Assembly: GCA_026225945.1 (NCBI GenBank)
Contig: JAMJFZ010000320.1
Span: forward strand, 16,336,001-16,400,000
DNA: 64,000 nt
Origin: Cricetomys ansorgei
Lineage: Eukaryota > Chordata > Mammalia > Rodentia > Nesomyidae
Direction of reading: 5' to 3'
Position 1 is the first letter of the stretch; every line of letters begins with the position of its first letter. The notes under the pieces are model-generated. The model did no database searches. It had not been told where the DNA came from and saw only the letters and a list, made by a program, of their open reading frames with translations. The position numbers were made by a program, and so were the translations under genes. This document shows, piece by piece, positions 33,601-43,381 of the stretch.

Positions 33601-36600
33601 AGAATGGTGGCCCTAGGCTGTAATCCCAGCTATCCTGGAGGGAGACAGAAGACCACAAACTCAAGGCCTGCCCAAGTTACAGAGTTAGTTCAAGGCCACC
33701 TTGGACAATTTGGTGGGATCTCATCTCACACCCACCTCTGCAGCCCTTGGATTCATTACTTGAGATAAGGTCTCACTGTGTAGACCAAACTAGCCTGGAG
33801 CTCTATGGATCAAATTGGCCTTGAACTTGTGATCTTTTGCCTCAGGCTCCCCAGAAATGCAGCAATGAGAAGCATTCATCCCCAAGCACAGCAACAGAAA
33901 CTGAGTCAGGAAACAGATTTGATATAATTACGTATACTCTTCAAATATGAACTACTCAGAATCAACCCACCTTTCACCTTTCTTTCATTACGAATATGAA
34001 AGTCTCCCACGAATCAATCCCTTTTCCAGTGCTGGGTCCTATGGTAAGTATCTACCACTGAGCTATATCCTCTACCTTTAATCTCAGCACTTTAGGAGGC
34101 TGAGGCAGGATGACTGTGCATCAAGTTCAAGGCCAGCCCAGACTACAGAGGGAGATGCTGTCAACAAACAAACAAAAATGGAAACTGAGACTGGGCCAGT
34201 GGGATGGCTCAGCTGGTAAGTAAGGTCATTTGCTGACAAAGCTGAGTAGCTGAGTTCAATCCCCAGGACCCTCATGGTGGAAGGGAGGAAAGAAAGACAG
34301 GACACCCACAGGTTGTCCTCTGACCTTCACAGCATCCCCTCCCGCCATACGCACACACACAAATTATTTAAAGTGGAGACTGATAAACAAGTTGGGTTAT
34401 AGTGAACAACTGAAGCTTTGTTTTCATGTGAATTTTGGGGATACTAGTATTGTTTTCATTAGGTGCAAATTCACCTTCTCTGATTCATTATACCTTTGTT
34501 TTAAACTGTAAGTTGGTGGGCAAATTAGACTATGAATATCTTCTGCACACAAAGAATCAAGACAATTTATTTTTGGTTTTTTTGTTTTGTTTTGTTTTAT
34601 TTTTTGTAGGGGGACAGGGATGAAGCCACTCACCTAGTCCCAACAGCAAATAATACTTTCTTTTCTTGTAATTGGGCCTTCAGAAGTGGGCAGCTGATCC
34701 TAAGCTCCCTCCATCAACACTGAAGACTCTCCCCAGAGAAACATTTCTCAAAGTATTATTATCTAACATCCCCAAAGCAAACCAATAAATAGGCATTTAC
34801 TAGGTGTACAATACAGTTAACGTGTTAACTGATGTAGAGATGGTATTACTGAAGAACCCATTTAGTATGAAGGCACCCACAGCACAGAAAGGCAGGCAGT
34901 CTCAACCTGGCTGACACCAAAGGAAAGCTTAGCCCAGAGGGCTGTAGAATAATCCTGGAATCAACCTAAGGCAAATGGATGCAAATACTAAACAAGCTCT
35001 CCTGGAAGAAAGTGGCTGATTTAGTGGCCTGGGAGGTCCTCCTTTAGGTCTAGGGGAGTCACAGTCACAAAGGAGTATATCACTTTGTTTCAGAAGTGCA
35101 CCTGGTTGAGCTGGGGGTGCTGCTCAGTGGTAGAGTGCTCACCTAGCACACACAGGCTGAGTTCAACTGTCCACCAGCAAAGGGGAGACAAAAAGATGCC
35201 TCTGAGAAAAAAATAAAAACAGGCTATTGTATTTAATGTTGACAAAGTGGACTCCACTTGAAGCGTTTCTTTCCAAAAGACTTAAATCTCTTGGTCAAGT
35301 AGGCCAATACCTATGGAAAGGGCGACTGCCAGGGGTAAATGACACCTGATCCTACTTAGAAAGAATGCCAAGGGGAGGTTTCATTATACTAGCATTCCAA
35401 TTAGGACTGATGCCAGTCTTCATTGCTCCGGTTTATGCTCCGGTTTATGTTTTATGTTTTGAGATGCCTTCTTTCTCACCAAGCCTTGCTTTCACTGGTT
35501 GATTTTGCTGGATTTGGATTTTCCCAGCATATCAAGCTTTACAATAGACTATATAGAAACTGCAGCCCCTAACTCTGGGAGGTTAAACACTGATTAGAGC
35601 CATGGATCCAAAGACAGAACTGGTGTCGCTACGACTCTGTTCATGCCTCCCTCTTGCTGGGTTCAACCCAGGATCAAGTCACTTCTTTCTAACTCTCTCT
35701 TCAGCAGTCTATGTCCCATTCTGCTACCAATTCCCCCTCAAAAATCTAAAATTGAAATGTACTGGTTTAAAACTAAGAGTTCCTTTCTCGCCTAGCAAGT
35801 TCTCAGTCTTGCATCTGGGGTGCTGTTTCTCCCACCCAAGCTTTGTGTGTGATAGGCAACCATTCTACCATGGGGCGACAGCCCCTACCTAAGGCTCTTA
35901 GTTGTCTTTAAATTCCTTTTTCTTTGCCATCCTAAGCTGTCCTTGCAGATCACAGCCCTAAGTCATCCTCTATTTGAAATGCTCTGCCCTCCTTTCCCAT
36001 TTACTGAAATCCAATTCCAAATGACACACATTGGATTTCAAACTCAAAGCACATAAAAGCACTTTTGAGCCCCTGTATTTTCCATTTCATCAAGTATGTT
36101 CCTTACAAGCTGAAACTTCATCTTTACATCCACTGCTCAAATATCTATGCAAATATGTTCAACGGAATTTATTTCTGGTTACCTACTCAGAAGCAGTGTC
36201 CCAACTACTCTGAACACTTACCTGTGTGTTTTTCTGGAAACTCAATTGCCATACTGAAGGTGATGGTTCCCACAGAAATAACTAACTAGTCAGTGAGGCT
36301 GGTTAGGTAAGTGTCCTGCTTGCTCTGTGACAAGCAGGGACAAGTTACTTCTGCAACCTACAATTTGTTTGCTCTTTTTCAGGACAGGGTCTCACCATGT
36401 AGAGCACACTGGCCTTGAATTCACTGAGATCTCCCCACAGCCACCCACACACAAGTACTAGGATTTAAGTTGTGTACTACTACACATGGCTTTATTATGG
36501 ACCGGTCTCCCCATGGGTCTTAATATTTAACCCATGCTAGCCTCAAACTCACTATCTTCCTGCCTCAGCCTCCTAAATTCTAGGATTTCTGGCAAATCCC

Positions 36601-39082
36601 AACACTATGCCAAGGTCCCAAACGTCTTCCTATGCTATATTATTACCTCGTAAGGCAGAAAAAGAAAACAGGAAAAACAAACATAGGATGAAGAAAAGAG
36701 AGGGTGGGGTTTCACATAAAACTACCCCATCCCCAAAAGCAAAAGTCTCTACTTTCAGAAGAACCTGTTCTAGCTGGACACCATGGCTTATGCCTGTAAT
36801 CCCAGCACTCAGTGGAAGCTCAAACAGTAAGTACTCTTTCTATTTGAAGTTACTCTCATCCTTAAAACATACATTTGAATGTCCTAACCAGGCCCAGCTC
36901 GTTTTTAAGCCACTGGAGAAGTGTTTCTCACCTATTAGAGAGGTGGCCTCAAGCAGCTTTGAATTCTATTCCTGGAAGGCTAGCAATATCATTTCAATAG
37001 GGAGAGCACATCTGTAGCTTTCTTAGACATCTTACTGTTTTGCTAAAAGCATATTCTGTAATTATCACATGATAGAGCCTCAACTATACACAACCACAGA
37101 AATAAAAATTCTGAAGAGCTAAGCCAGATGTTGAAAGTTGGCCGTGTGTTCTGGAGAATTCCAGAGTCTTCCCTCAGAGCATATCCCCTAACGAGTAGAT
37201 TCACTAGGTTTCCCAGCCTACAGGTTCTAAGAGCCAGAGTATATAATGGACTTCTCTAACATATTCCCCATGTGCTCAGTTCACTTTAGTGAAAAATACC
37301 AGTCTCATTTTGAAAAGAGGCTGTAACAAGTATTCTACAGCAACTTCCTGGAGGGGGGGGGTGGTGGCGAGGAGAGACGGCCATGCTTCCCTGCTAGGCA
37401 AGCTCTTTACCATTGAGAGATATCCCTTAACACTTCCTTTCATCCAGCAGAAACAATTTCCAAGCACACACAAACCAATCCATGTTCCTGCTTAAGGTCA
37501 TTTATGAAACACTTGTCAAAATTTAGACCATTTTGATTTCTCCTATCCCCACAGTTTCCCCGACGGGACGGGGACCGGGACGGGGGGGGGGGGGGGGGGG
37601 GGGCCGGGAGAGGAGGGGGAGAGGTATGGGGCCTGAATTTCCAACTGCATATTATGGCACAATTTCAAAGGTAACTTAAAAGGCTTTGAAGTTCAGCCTC
37701 ACAAAACATAGAGCATCCGACTGCTGAGCCGAGGCCCTTTATCAAGAGGCCAACTTCTGGAGTAGGAACTGGATTCCGAATTCTGACTCTACTGCTTCCT
37801 AAAGGGCAAAGTACTTCTGCTCAGAGCTGTCTTCTCACCTATAAAACAGGAAGAACCAGCACTACCTCCAAGTGCTAAAAGGATTAAATGTAACAAACAT
37901 TCCCCTGGCTGCACATAACACATTGTAAGCGCTCAACTAAAAATATAACAGCAGAGGGGTGAACAAATTAGACACGATCCTATTATACTCTTTTATATTT
38001 AGTTTGCCTTGCCCTAGCATAGCTCTTCCTTCAAAGACCTCTCTCTTTGGTAGTCAACCGCTTGCTGACCCCCCCCACCCCCAATTTGTGCACTTTTTAA
38101 AGCTCTCATATTTCTCTCCTAAGTAGACCCACTTCAAAGACCTTTCTCTGGAAGTTCCTTCAGGATTCGGGCTTAACACTTAAAAGGTTTCAAGTCAACC
38201 TGAAGTGTTTGTTTCATTAAACACACACACTCACACACGGTTTAAAGATCATAACTTTCAAGCACGCGGTTTTTGTTAATACAACGACTAAGCCACTGAG
38301 TGTATGCTATGCCATACTTAACATAACTTCAGGGGCTAGCAATAAGGAAGCCATTAAATTTCCATCTCCAGCTTTACGCCTGGTGTTTTACTGTACACCG
38401 TTATGGAGGCAGAACTCAGATTGTTAACTTTTTCTCTGTCAATTCATTTTAGGCGTGGCAACGCTTCATGATCGCCCCCGGCTACAAAGCGACTTAACTG
38501 CCCAGACCAAGTTAAAAAAGTCATTAAGAAAAAAATCAAACAAATGTAACTGAAATAAACAAAAATCGCTCTTCCAGCGAATACTCCAAAAGGCCCGTAT
38601 CAATCCAACGCAGATGGGTAAAATAACAAACCGCTCCTTCCCAGATGTCAAGCCACACCGCAAAGCAGCCTTGGGAAACCAGAAGAGCGAGAGATCACCG
38701 TGCGAGAAGGGCGACTCTGCCCCGTTTCTGGCCTATCTTGTCCCTCCTGGCGTTATTCCACATCTCTCCCTAGCCATCTCTCGGTCGTCGGAAAGAAAAA
38801 AAAAAACTTTAAAAGGAGACACACTGAATCATCCCAACAGCTTGAGAGCTCATAGACCGCCCAAAAGGCAGGCTGGCGAGACCCGCGAGGCTCCCAGCTC
38901 CGGGGCAGGGGCTGCCCGCGACCCGCAGGCCGGGCGCTGCGGTGGGTGCGGGACAGCCGGCCGCCAGCCTTTGTCCCCGCGCTCACCTCGTCCTCCTGCT
39001 CGCTGCGGAAGCACAGGCAGGCCGCCCGCTTCTTAAAGCCCTCGCGGTCGTACGTCCGCGTCTGGTTGGGCTTGAACTTCAT
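24464..39082 (-). CDS. Nudt4: Nudt4 (DIPP2), diphosphoinositol polyphosphate phosphohydrolase, complete
   Basis: Five - strand coding segments (39082-38987, 27909-27799, 26815-26771, 24986-24902, 24666-24464) total 540 bases, 179 residues plus TAG. This is the rodent DIPP2 length. Members of this Nudix family remove the beta phosphate from InsP7 and InsP8 and hydrolyse Ap5A and Ap6A in the cytosol. The Nudix box GX5EX7REUXEEXGU is intact at G50 to V72, with R64-E65 and E68-E69. Residues 1-32 match the family N-terminus (MKFKPNQTR). Introns are phases 0, 0, 0 and 1, all with GT-AG borders. The start follows the family and has A at -3; the base before it reads AGG where human has a second ATG, which explains 179 versus 180 residues. 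The C-terminal tail varies slightly from the mouse protein as I recall it. Confidence 0.96.
24902..24986 (-). CDS. Nudt4: Nudt4 exon 4
   Basis: It encodes N85 (NQDRKHRTY) to I112 plus the first base of G113. The acceptor reads AAGCAG, a NAGNAG tandem site. Donor gtgagt. Confidence 0.95.
25150..25300 (+). repeat. B3-type SINE in Nudt4 intron 3
   Basis: ggggttggcaaaatggctaa and gatctgagttggatcccagg. Confidence 0.7.
25322..25462 (+). repeat. B1/B4-type SINE
   Basis: aagcatggtggttcatggct and gagcctgtctccgaacaaaa. Confidence 0.7.
25473..25561 (+). repeat. B1 SINE, internally shortened
   Basis: aagtgtggtggtgcacacca, then agccctgtctcaaaatc. Confidence 0.7.
25962..26140 (-). repeat. B2/B3 SINE in Nudt4 intron 3
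   Basis: aactggagttacagttgtga and actgggccatctttccagct. Confidence 0.88.
26771..26815 (-). CDS. Nudt4: Nudt4 exon 3
   Basis: A 45-base micro-exon encoding fifteen residues from A70 to E84. It completes the Nudix box with A70-G71-V72. Acceptor taatag, donor gtgagt. Confidence 0.95.
26816..27798 (-). other. Nudt4: Nudt4 intron 2
   Basis: This 983-bp intron lacks recognisable SINEs and has no coding potential that I see. Confidence 0.8.
27799..27909 (-). CDS. Nudt4: Nudt4 exon 2
   Basis: Acceptor cttgcag, then 37 codons (V33-E69) and donor gtgaga. It holds the substrate-loop sequence SSSRYPDQW and most of the Nudix box, up to the catalytic E68-E69. Confidence 0.96.
28028..28080 (-). repeat. 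B1 fragment
   Basis: agcctggaactcaatatgtt and gaccaggctggcc. Confidence 0.65.
28190..28430 (-). repeat. RSINE1-like SINE
   Basis: gagacagggtctctcactga then acttggagctcactttttgg; matches the RSINE1/B4 group in reverse. Confidence 0.6.
29293..29505. repeat. 19-bp minisatellite in Nudt4 intron 1
   Basis: Eleven degenerate units start at 29293, 29312, 29331, 29350, 29368, 29392, 29411, 29430, 29449, 29468 and 29487. Nine are exactly 19 bp; two are 18 and 24 bp. Examples: tacctggacatccctcagg, cactgggccagcccgcagg. Confidence 0.8.
29605..29730 (+). repeat. B1 SINE
   Basis: gtacctttaatcccagtgct and ggcctggtctacaaagtgag, then C- and A-runs. Confidence 0.9.
30013..30360 (-). mobile_element. MT-type LTR (ERVL-MaLR)
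   Basis: ctgttgctatgataaaacac, aaagggtttatttggcttat, and the end ttgtgtcaaggtgac ... cagcaca. Non-coding. Confidence 0.6.
30535..30790 (-). repeat. RSINE1-like SINE
   Basis: tagagcctttcactgaacct, tgtcaccacgcctagctttt. Confidence 0.55.
31739..31880 (-). repeat. B1/B4-type SINE
   Basis: tagaccaggctggcttcaaa and gagtgctgggatcacaagtg. Confidence 0.75.
32262..32390 (+). repeat. B1 SINE
   Basis: aggaggcagaggcaggtgga through caggacagccagggctatac, A-rich tail; the 5' end is clipped. Confidence 0.92.
32615..32782 (-). repeat. B2/B3 SINE
   Basis: cagttgtgagctgccatgtg and ggtcctttggaagagcaacc. Confidence 0.9.
32793..32908 (-). repeat. B1 SINE
   Basis: ctggctgtcctggaactcac and gagtgctgggattaaaggca. 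Confidence 0.92.
33183..33298 (+). repeat. B1 SINE
   Basis: agccctgtgtggtgacacat and gaggcaggatcaagaatttg. Confidence 0.7.
33310..33475 (+). repeat. B2/B3 SINE
   Basis: ctggctgctcttccagagga and acatggtggctcacaactgt. Confidence 0.9.
33600..33735 (+). repeat. B1-type SINE
   Basis: tgtaatcccagctatcctgg and caaggccaccttggacaa. Confidence 0.7.
33760..33888 (-). repeat. B1/B4-type SINE
   Basis: ataaggtctcactgtgtaga and ggccttgaacttgtgatctt. Confidence 0.7.
34076..34178 (+). repeat. B1 SINE
   Basis: tttaatctcagcactttagg and caaggccagcccagactaca; preceded by an ID-like fragment at 34030-34075. Confidence 0.8.
34192..34370 (+). repeat. B3-type SINE
   Basis: agtgggatggctcagctggt, gagttcaatccccaggaccc and gttgtcctctgacc. 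Confidence 0.8.
35108..35182 (+). repeat. ID SINE
   Basis: tgctcagtggtagagtgctc then acctagcac; tRNA-Ala-derived ID pattern, diverged. Confidence 0.75.
36375..36495 (-). repeat. B1 SINE
   Basis: ggacagggtctcaccatgta and ctggccttgaattcactgag. Confidence 0.8.
36500..36590 (-). repeat. B1/B4-like fragment
   Basis: catgctagcctcaaactcac, then ctgcctcagcctcctaaatt. Confidence 0.5.
36772..36825 (+). repeat. B1 5' fragment
   Basis: ccatggcttatgcctgtaat then cccagcactcag. Confidence 0.65.
37378..37432 (-). repeat. ID-like fragment
   Basis: tgctaggcaagctctttacc then attgagagatatccct. Confidence 0.5.
37559..37620 (+). repeat. G-rich tract with a G22 homopolymer
   Basis: GACGGGACGGGG-type repeats run into 22 uninterrupted G at 37582-37603, then ccgggagaggaggggg. 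Several G runs of three or more make it quadruplex-prone; length may be a sequencing artefact. Confidence 0.85.
38987..39082 (-). CDS. Nudt4: Nudt4 exon 1, coding part
   Basis: It encodes the first 32 residues, ending SEQEDE, then the donor gtgagc. It lies inside the CpG island. The context aggATGA has purine at -3. Confidence 0.96.
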
Positions 39083-39262
39083 CCTAGAGCCGGGCTCCTG
39101 CTGCCGCTGCTGCGGCCGCCACCGCGGGGGCCCGGCCGCCGCCACCCCGCCGGGGAGTCGGGCCGAGGGCGGTCGCGGCGCTCGGGCGCAGGCGGGACGG
39201 GCGGCGGCGCGGACACGGACGGTGGGACCGGGCAGCCGCGGCGATGCGGGGCGGGACGCGGG

Positions 39263-39325
39263 TCACTGCAGCCCGGGCGCAGCGGTGGAAGCGCCGCCTC
39301 TGCTCGGGCGCCCACCGCTCTCCAT
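39263..39325 (-). other. Short upstream ORF in Nudt4 leader
   Basis: ATG at 39325 in the context ctccATGG opens a 20-codon ORF ending in TGA, about 180 bases before the main start. G at +4 but no purine at -3 suggests moderate initiation. It matters only if transcription starts upstream of 39325. Confidence 0.4.
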
Positions 39326-39359
39326 GGAGCCCGCCGCCGCTCGCAGCCACTCCCTGCCT

Positions 39360-39360
<1 letters not shown>

Positions 39361-39390
<30 letters not shown>
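39361..39390 (-). repeat. (CGG)10 trinucleotide tract
   Basis: Ten uninterrupted CCG units on the + strand, so CGG in the sense of Nudt4, probably within its 5' leader. Similar leader CGG tracts in other genes are length-variable. Confidence 0.85.
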
Positions 39391-39391
<1 letters not shown>

Positions 39392-39542
39392 AGCCGGGGG
39401 AAGAGCGCGGCTCCAGGCTCGTGCCACGCGGAGGCAGTTGGACGCGGCGGTGCAGACCGGGCAGCGACGCCGACGAAGCGCGCCGCCCCCTTCGCCCGCA
39501 TTTAAGCCGGGCCCGCGCGCGCGCTCGTCTGCGCGCGCCACC

Positions 39543-39552
39543 GCGCCTGCGC
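39543..39552 (-). promoter_or_regulatory. NRF-1-like site
   Basis: The - strand reads GCGCAGGCGC, matching the core of the NRF-1 consensus, about 460 bp upstream of the Nudt4 start codon. Confidence 0.45.
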
Positions 39553-39590
39553 GCCAGGACCGTTGCGAAGGCGCGGAGGGGAGGGGTTGG

Positions 39591-39596
39591 GGGCGG
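39591..39596 (+). promoter_or_regulatory. GC box (Sp1-type)
   Basis: GGGCGG inside ggggcgggg, in the distal part of the CpG island. Confidence 0.4.
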
Positions 39597-40204
39597 GGCG
39601 CGCGGCCTAGGACTCGGGCTCCGCCGGCTCTGCCCGGCCCGCGGGCGTGTGCTCGGGAGGGCGTGAAGGGGACACGCTTTGTGTGAGGCCGGGCCAGGGA
39701 AGCGCGCCGAGAGCTACTCGCTCTCCGATTTAGAGGTGCGGTGGCGTTCGCCTTGGGGACCCCAGCACTGTGTCCTGGAGAAGGGCTCCCGAGGCGCCCG
39801 GAGCCATTGCACTGCCGGCGGAAGCTTCGCGGTTAGCGTGGGCAGTGAAGGCTAGGGAGGTTAAGTTCATTGAGTTCCTCTCTCCCTTCCCCTTCCCTCT
39901 CCCTCTTTGAGGGTGCCTTATATCCCCTGAAAAGTCAGCTCATGGTCTGTACTGTAGACAGCTGTCCATGCTGCCGCACCCCCACCCAGACTCACGCCCC
40001 TCCGGAGCTCATTCATGCATGCTGGCGATGGCTGTTACTTTTCAGTAGGTAAGAAAGCCGGCTACTAAGGACACAGTGGGATTTTTGTTGTCTGGAAGTT
40101 TACAAGTTTTAGGCACTTGGAACAACTCCCTATATTTCAGTCATTGAAAGGCTAAAATAAAAGGTAGGAGGCCTGATGTCGTTGGAATTCAAGAAAACCC
40201 CTAA

Positions 40205-40343
40205 TCCAAATCAGGTGTGGAATCCCAGGTATGTAATCCCAGCACTTGGGAGGCGAAAACTGGAGGATTAGGAGTTCAAGGTCATCCCCTATACGTTTGG
40301 AACTGGAGACTAGACTAGTGTACCTGAGACCCTGTCTCAAAAT
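40205..40343 (+). repeat. B1-type SINE
   Basis: gtaatcccagcacttgggag and gaccctgtctcaaaatc. Confidence 0.75.
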
Positions 40344-41069
40344 CCATACCGCCAAAGCCACTTGGAGCTCAGCTTCCCACAGAACTGTTTTAGACATCCA
40401 CATCCGTTTGTTTTTCATTCCTGGAAGCCCTCTGCTGTGCCAGGCCTGGCATCTAACAAAACCGGTCAGACACTGCCCCTCCCGGAGAATAAGAACAGAG
40501 AAATAGTGACCAGTCACAGCAGGAAGTAGGAAACTACAGTGGTGATGTGGTCGGAAGAGTAGTGGGTTCTAGAGAGAACTTTGACCAAAAGGGAAAGAAG
40601 CATGCTTCCCTAGGCAGCAGGGCCAGAGCCCAGGCCGCAAGGGGAGGAGGAGCTAAAAAAGACAAAGACTGAACTCTCAAGGAGAAGAGAACTGGGGTTT
40701 ATGTTAAGGTCAGTGAGGGAGGGAGGGAACTCTAAGAAATGAAAAGAAGGCGGCCAATGTGGCTGCTGAGGGGACCGCAAGCTTTCAGGTCAGGCTGAGG
40801 GCTGTGAGGGGGACCGCGGAGAGCAGGGCTGCAGATGCAGGTTTGGAGAATGAGTTAATGCCGAATAAGTGGTTTAAGGAATGACGCTTCACCACAGTTA
40901 GAAATCAAGTCTGTACAGAGACACCTTCCAAGCTGTTCTTACTGAAGCCACTTGAATTTTAACTATTTCCAGGATTTACAAACACATTTACCTAGAAGTT
41001 CCGGAAGGACTGATAGGAAAGTGCCGTTTTTAGATAATTGATTCCCGTTGATAAGATGGCCTTTTATTT

Positions 41070-41181
41070 TGTTTTGTTTTGAGATAGGGCCTCAGGTAGC
41101 CCACGCTAGCCTTGAATTCCTAATCATGGTGCCTCCACTTCTCAAAAGCCTGATTACAGACATGTTCCTACATGCCTGGCC
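41070..41181 (-). repeat. B1 SINE
   Basis: gatagggcctcaggtagccc, then agccttgaattcctaatcat. Confidence 0.7.
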
Positions 41182-41324
41182 TTACTGTGATCCTTTCAAA
41201 TGGATGGAGAAGATTCAATTTCCCTCTGCTCAAGTTCTTCAAAGATCTGATTTCTAGTTGGTGTTCAATAGATAGGACGGCTGAACTGAATGGAGGTTTG
41301 CTCAAGCCCCATTTGTTTTTTAGA

Positions 41325-41516
41325 CATATCTTATGTGTATGACTGTATATATACTTGCACCATATGTGTGCTTGGTGTCCGTGGAGGACAGAAGAGGTCA
41401 TCAGGTCTCCTAGAACTGGATGGTTGTGAGCCACCTTGTGAATGCTAGGATCCGAAACTGCGTCCCTCTGCAAGAGTTGCAAATGCTCTCAACCACTGAG
41501 CCATCTCCTCAGCTCC
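41325..41516 (-). repeat. B2/B3 SINE
   Basis: gtggaggacagaagaggtca and caaccactgagccatctcct. Confidence 0.82.
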
Positions 41517-41887
41517 TTTCTCATCTGTGAGTTACAGGAGAAGAGGCATGGGCTAGAGTTAAGTAAAGAGAAAAGGGGAAGATGTCTGGAACCAAATTGC
41601 TGAAGGAAAAAAGAACCCCAGCAGAGAACTGGTGAATGTGAGCAGGGGGACCTTGTTTCAGCTTCCAGGCACTGAATTTGGTTAAAAAAAAAAAATCTTG
41701 GCTTCAGCTCTTACCAGTACCAATGATTATACATTTGGGTGTCTCTGAGCCTCAGCTGTTCTCATCTCTCCAATGGATAGAGTATGATTTGTAGCATCTT
41801 GCACAAGGCTTACCTATGATATTGCAGTGAATCTGAAAGTGCTTTGAAGTTGCAAAGAATTTGAAGAGACACATGTTATTAACAAGG

Positions 41888-41985
41888 CTTTTTTGCTGTT
41901 GCTTTGAGAAGTCTTACTGTGTAGCTCAGGCTGACCTTGAACTCTCAGTCCTCTAGCATGAGTCTCCATGGGATTACAGGACTGT
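41888..41985 (-). repeat. B1 SINE
   Basis: cttactgtgtagctcaggct then gaccttgaactctcag. Confidence 0.75.
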
Positions 41986-42954
41986 ATTGTTAGGTTTTAC
42001 TGCAGGGAAATTTTTATTGGAGAGCTCTCCAAGCCTTGAAACCCCCCCCCCCCCCAACTCAAAGACTAGAATATTGAAGAGGCGTTTTGGAGAAGGCTTG
42101 GAGTTTAACATTGGATGGAAGGGTCTTAAATACTGTAATAAAATTATTTAAACTGAAGACTCTTGATAGTATAAATTACCTACTCCTCCACACTTAAGCA
42201 TTCTCCCTTATTTACTTGTAATTATTTGCAAGAGGCCCGATAGGAAAGGAAGCATGAATGACTAAAATGAGGCTAGAGAAAGGCAAGCCACAAAGCCAGT
42301 CTTCATGTGCCCTTGTCAGGTCTGGTGAATCAGGGTGCAGGCCTCAGCTCAAAGCTCCCAGCTTAGTACTGTTTAACGAGTATTATGCATCTGAAATGAG
42401 CTTAGGCACCATTCAAAGCTTAGATCCTATCTACTCGATCACAGTTGCGATAGACAGGCTGTTTTTCCTCTGCAGAACCAGTAAGGACTGAGCTATACCG
42501 GTCAGTTCACTTGGGGACTGGAGTCCAGTTTCAGATTAATGTCTGTTTAGTTCGTTTACCACAGTATTGTGTTACCTGGAATTTAGCACCCAGAGTGCCA
42601 TTTCATACCTTATTTCCATTTTTTTTCTGAACCTTAAGAGAGGGAAATGGCTTAGCATTGGCTCTATAGGCTCTTTTCTCTTGGGGCTTTGCACAAGGTA
42701 GCACAGACTCCTCCAAGCATGATCTCCTGGGTGCAGAAAAGTTCTGCCTTGTGGTGGATCCCAGTGTTGCTTTAAACTGCATTCTTTCTCTTGATGAAAC
42801 TGTGATCATGAAACGGGTCCTTTCCATTTCTTCCTATTAATGATGATAGCTCGTTCGTGTCAGCCAGTGCTGACTGCATTGCATGATCTCATTTGATGAT
42901 CCCAGCTGCAGCCATGTGGGACAGCTGTTGAGGCTTTTGTTATTTTTGTTTTGC

Positions 42955-43095
42955 TTTTGTTTTCGAAGTCAGGGCTTCTCTATATAAGCCCAGGCCAGCC
43001 TCAGACTTACTCTGTAGCTCAGCAGATCTGTAGCACTTCCTGCTGTCTCAGCCTCAGGAGGTCTGGGATCACAGGCCTCTTCTAAGGCACCCAGC
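42955..43095 (-). repeat. B1 SINE
   Basis: gaagtcagggcttctctata and ccaggccagcctcagactta. Confidence 0.75.
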
Positions 43096-43381
43096 TGCTT
43101 TAGTTCATTCTCATTCTACAGAATATGGAAGGAACCCTAGGTAGCTCTCTGCAAGGCCTGCCTGGTTTCTGTGAGCTTGTCCTGCTGTTTTATTACATAG
43201 CAACTATTAGTTCATATGTGCTACATGCTAACACTGAGTTTCTTTTCTCTATAAAATGAAAAGGGAACTCATTGGAGGTCAAGAAGGGGGGATTCCAGGT
43301 GGGAAATGGAAGCAGAAATCTAGATTACAAATTTCTCTTACTCTCAAGTGGGTTTTTTTTTACAGAGGCGTTGGTGAGTAA

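Larger units (their letters stand above)
27910..38986 (-). other. Nudt4: Nudt4 intron 1
   Basis: An 11-kb intron full of SINEs, one MT-type LTR, a 19-bp minisatellite and a G22 tract (all listed). No coding exon is visible. Parts 30790-31730, 34650-35100, 35190-36370 and 37620-38860 show nothing I can name. Confidence 0.85.
39079..39501 (-). other. Long upstream ORF overlapping the Nudt4 start
   Basis: An ATG at 39501 opens a 140-codon frame through the CGG tract (read as poly-arginine). It ends in TGA that overlaps the Nudt4 start as ATGA. The ATG sits beside a TTAAAT stretch that could be a TATA-like element, so it may lie outside the mRNA. GC-rich DNA yields such frames by chance. Confidence 0.25.
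39083..39501 (-). other. Nudt4: Nudt4 5' leader (approximate)
   Basis: GC-rich DNA upstream of the start codon carries a (CGG)10 tract and two upstream ATG codons on the - strand. The transcription start is not defined by sequence; GC-rich promoters usually have dispersed starts. Confidence 0.5.
38870..39840. promoter_or_regulatory. CpG island promoter of Nudt4
   Basis: This is the only strongly CpG-dense stretch in the window. It covers Nudt4 exon 1 and the upstream DNA, with GC boxes and an NRF-1-like palindrome. Transcription toward Nudt4 is on the - strand; CpG islands often also fire in the other direction, but no + strand gene is evident. Confidence 0.85.

Noticed and set aside
36607..37017. 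136-codon ORF in Nudt4 intron 1
   Set aside because: Includes a B1 fragment, has no domain and lies in an intron without supporting splice sites.
38946..39686. Long + strand frames (up to 246 codons) through the CpG island
   Set aside because: Alanine/arginine/proline-rich translations come from high GC with few stops. Several frames are open at once, and the true gene here is Nudt4 exon 1 on the other strand.
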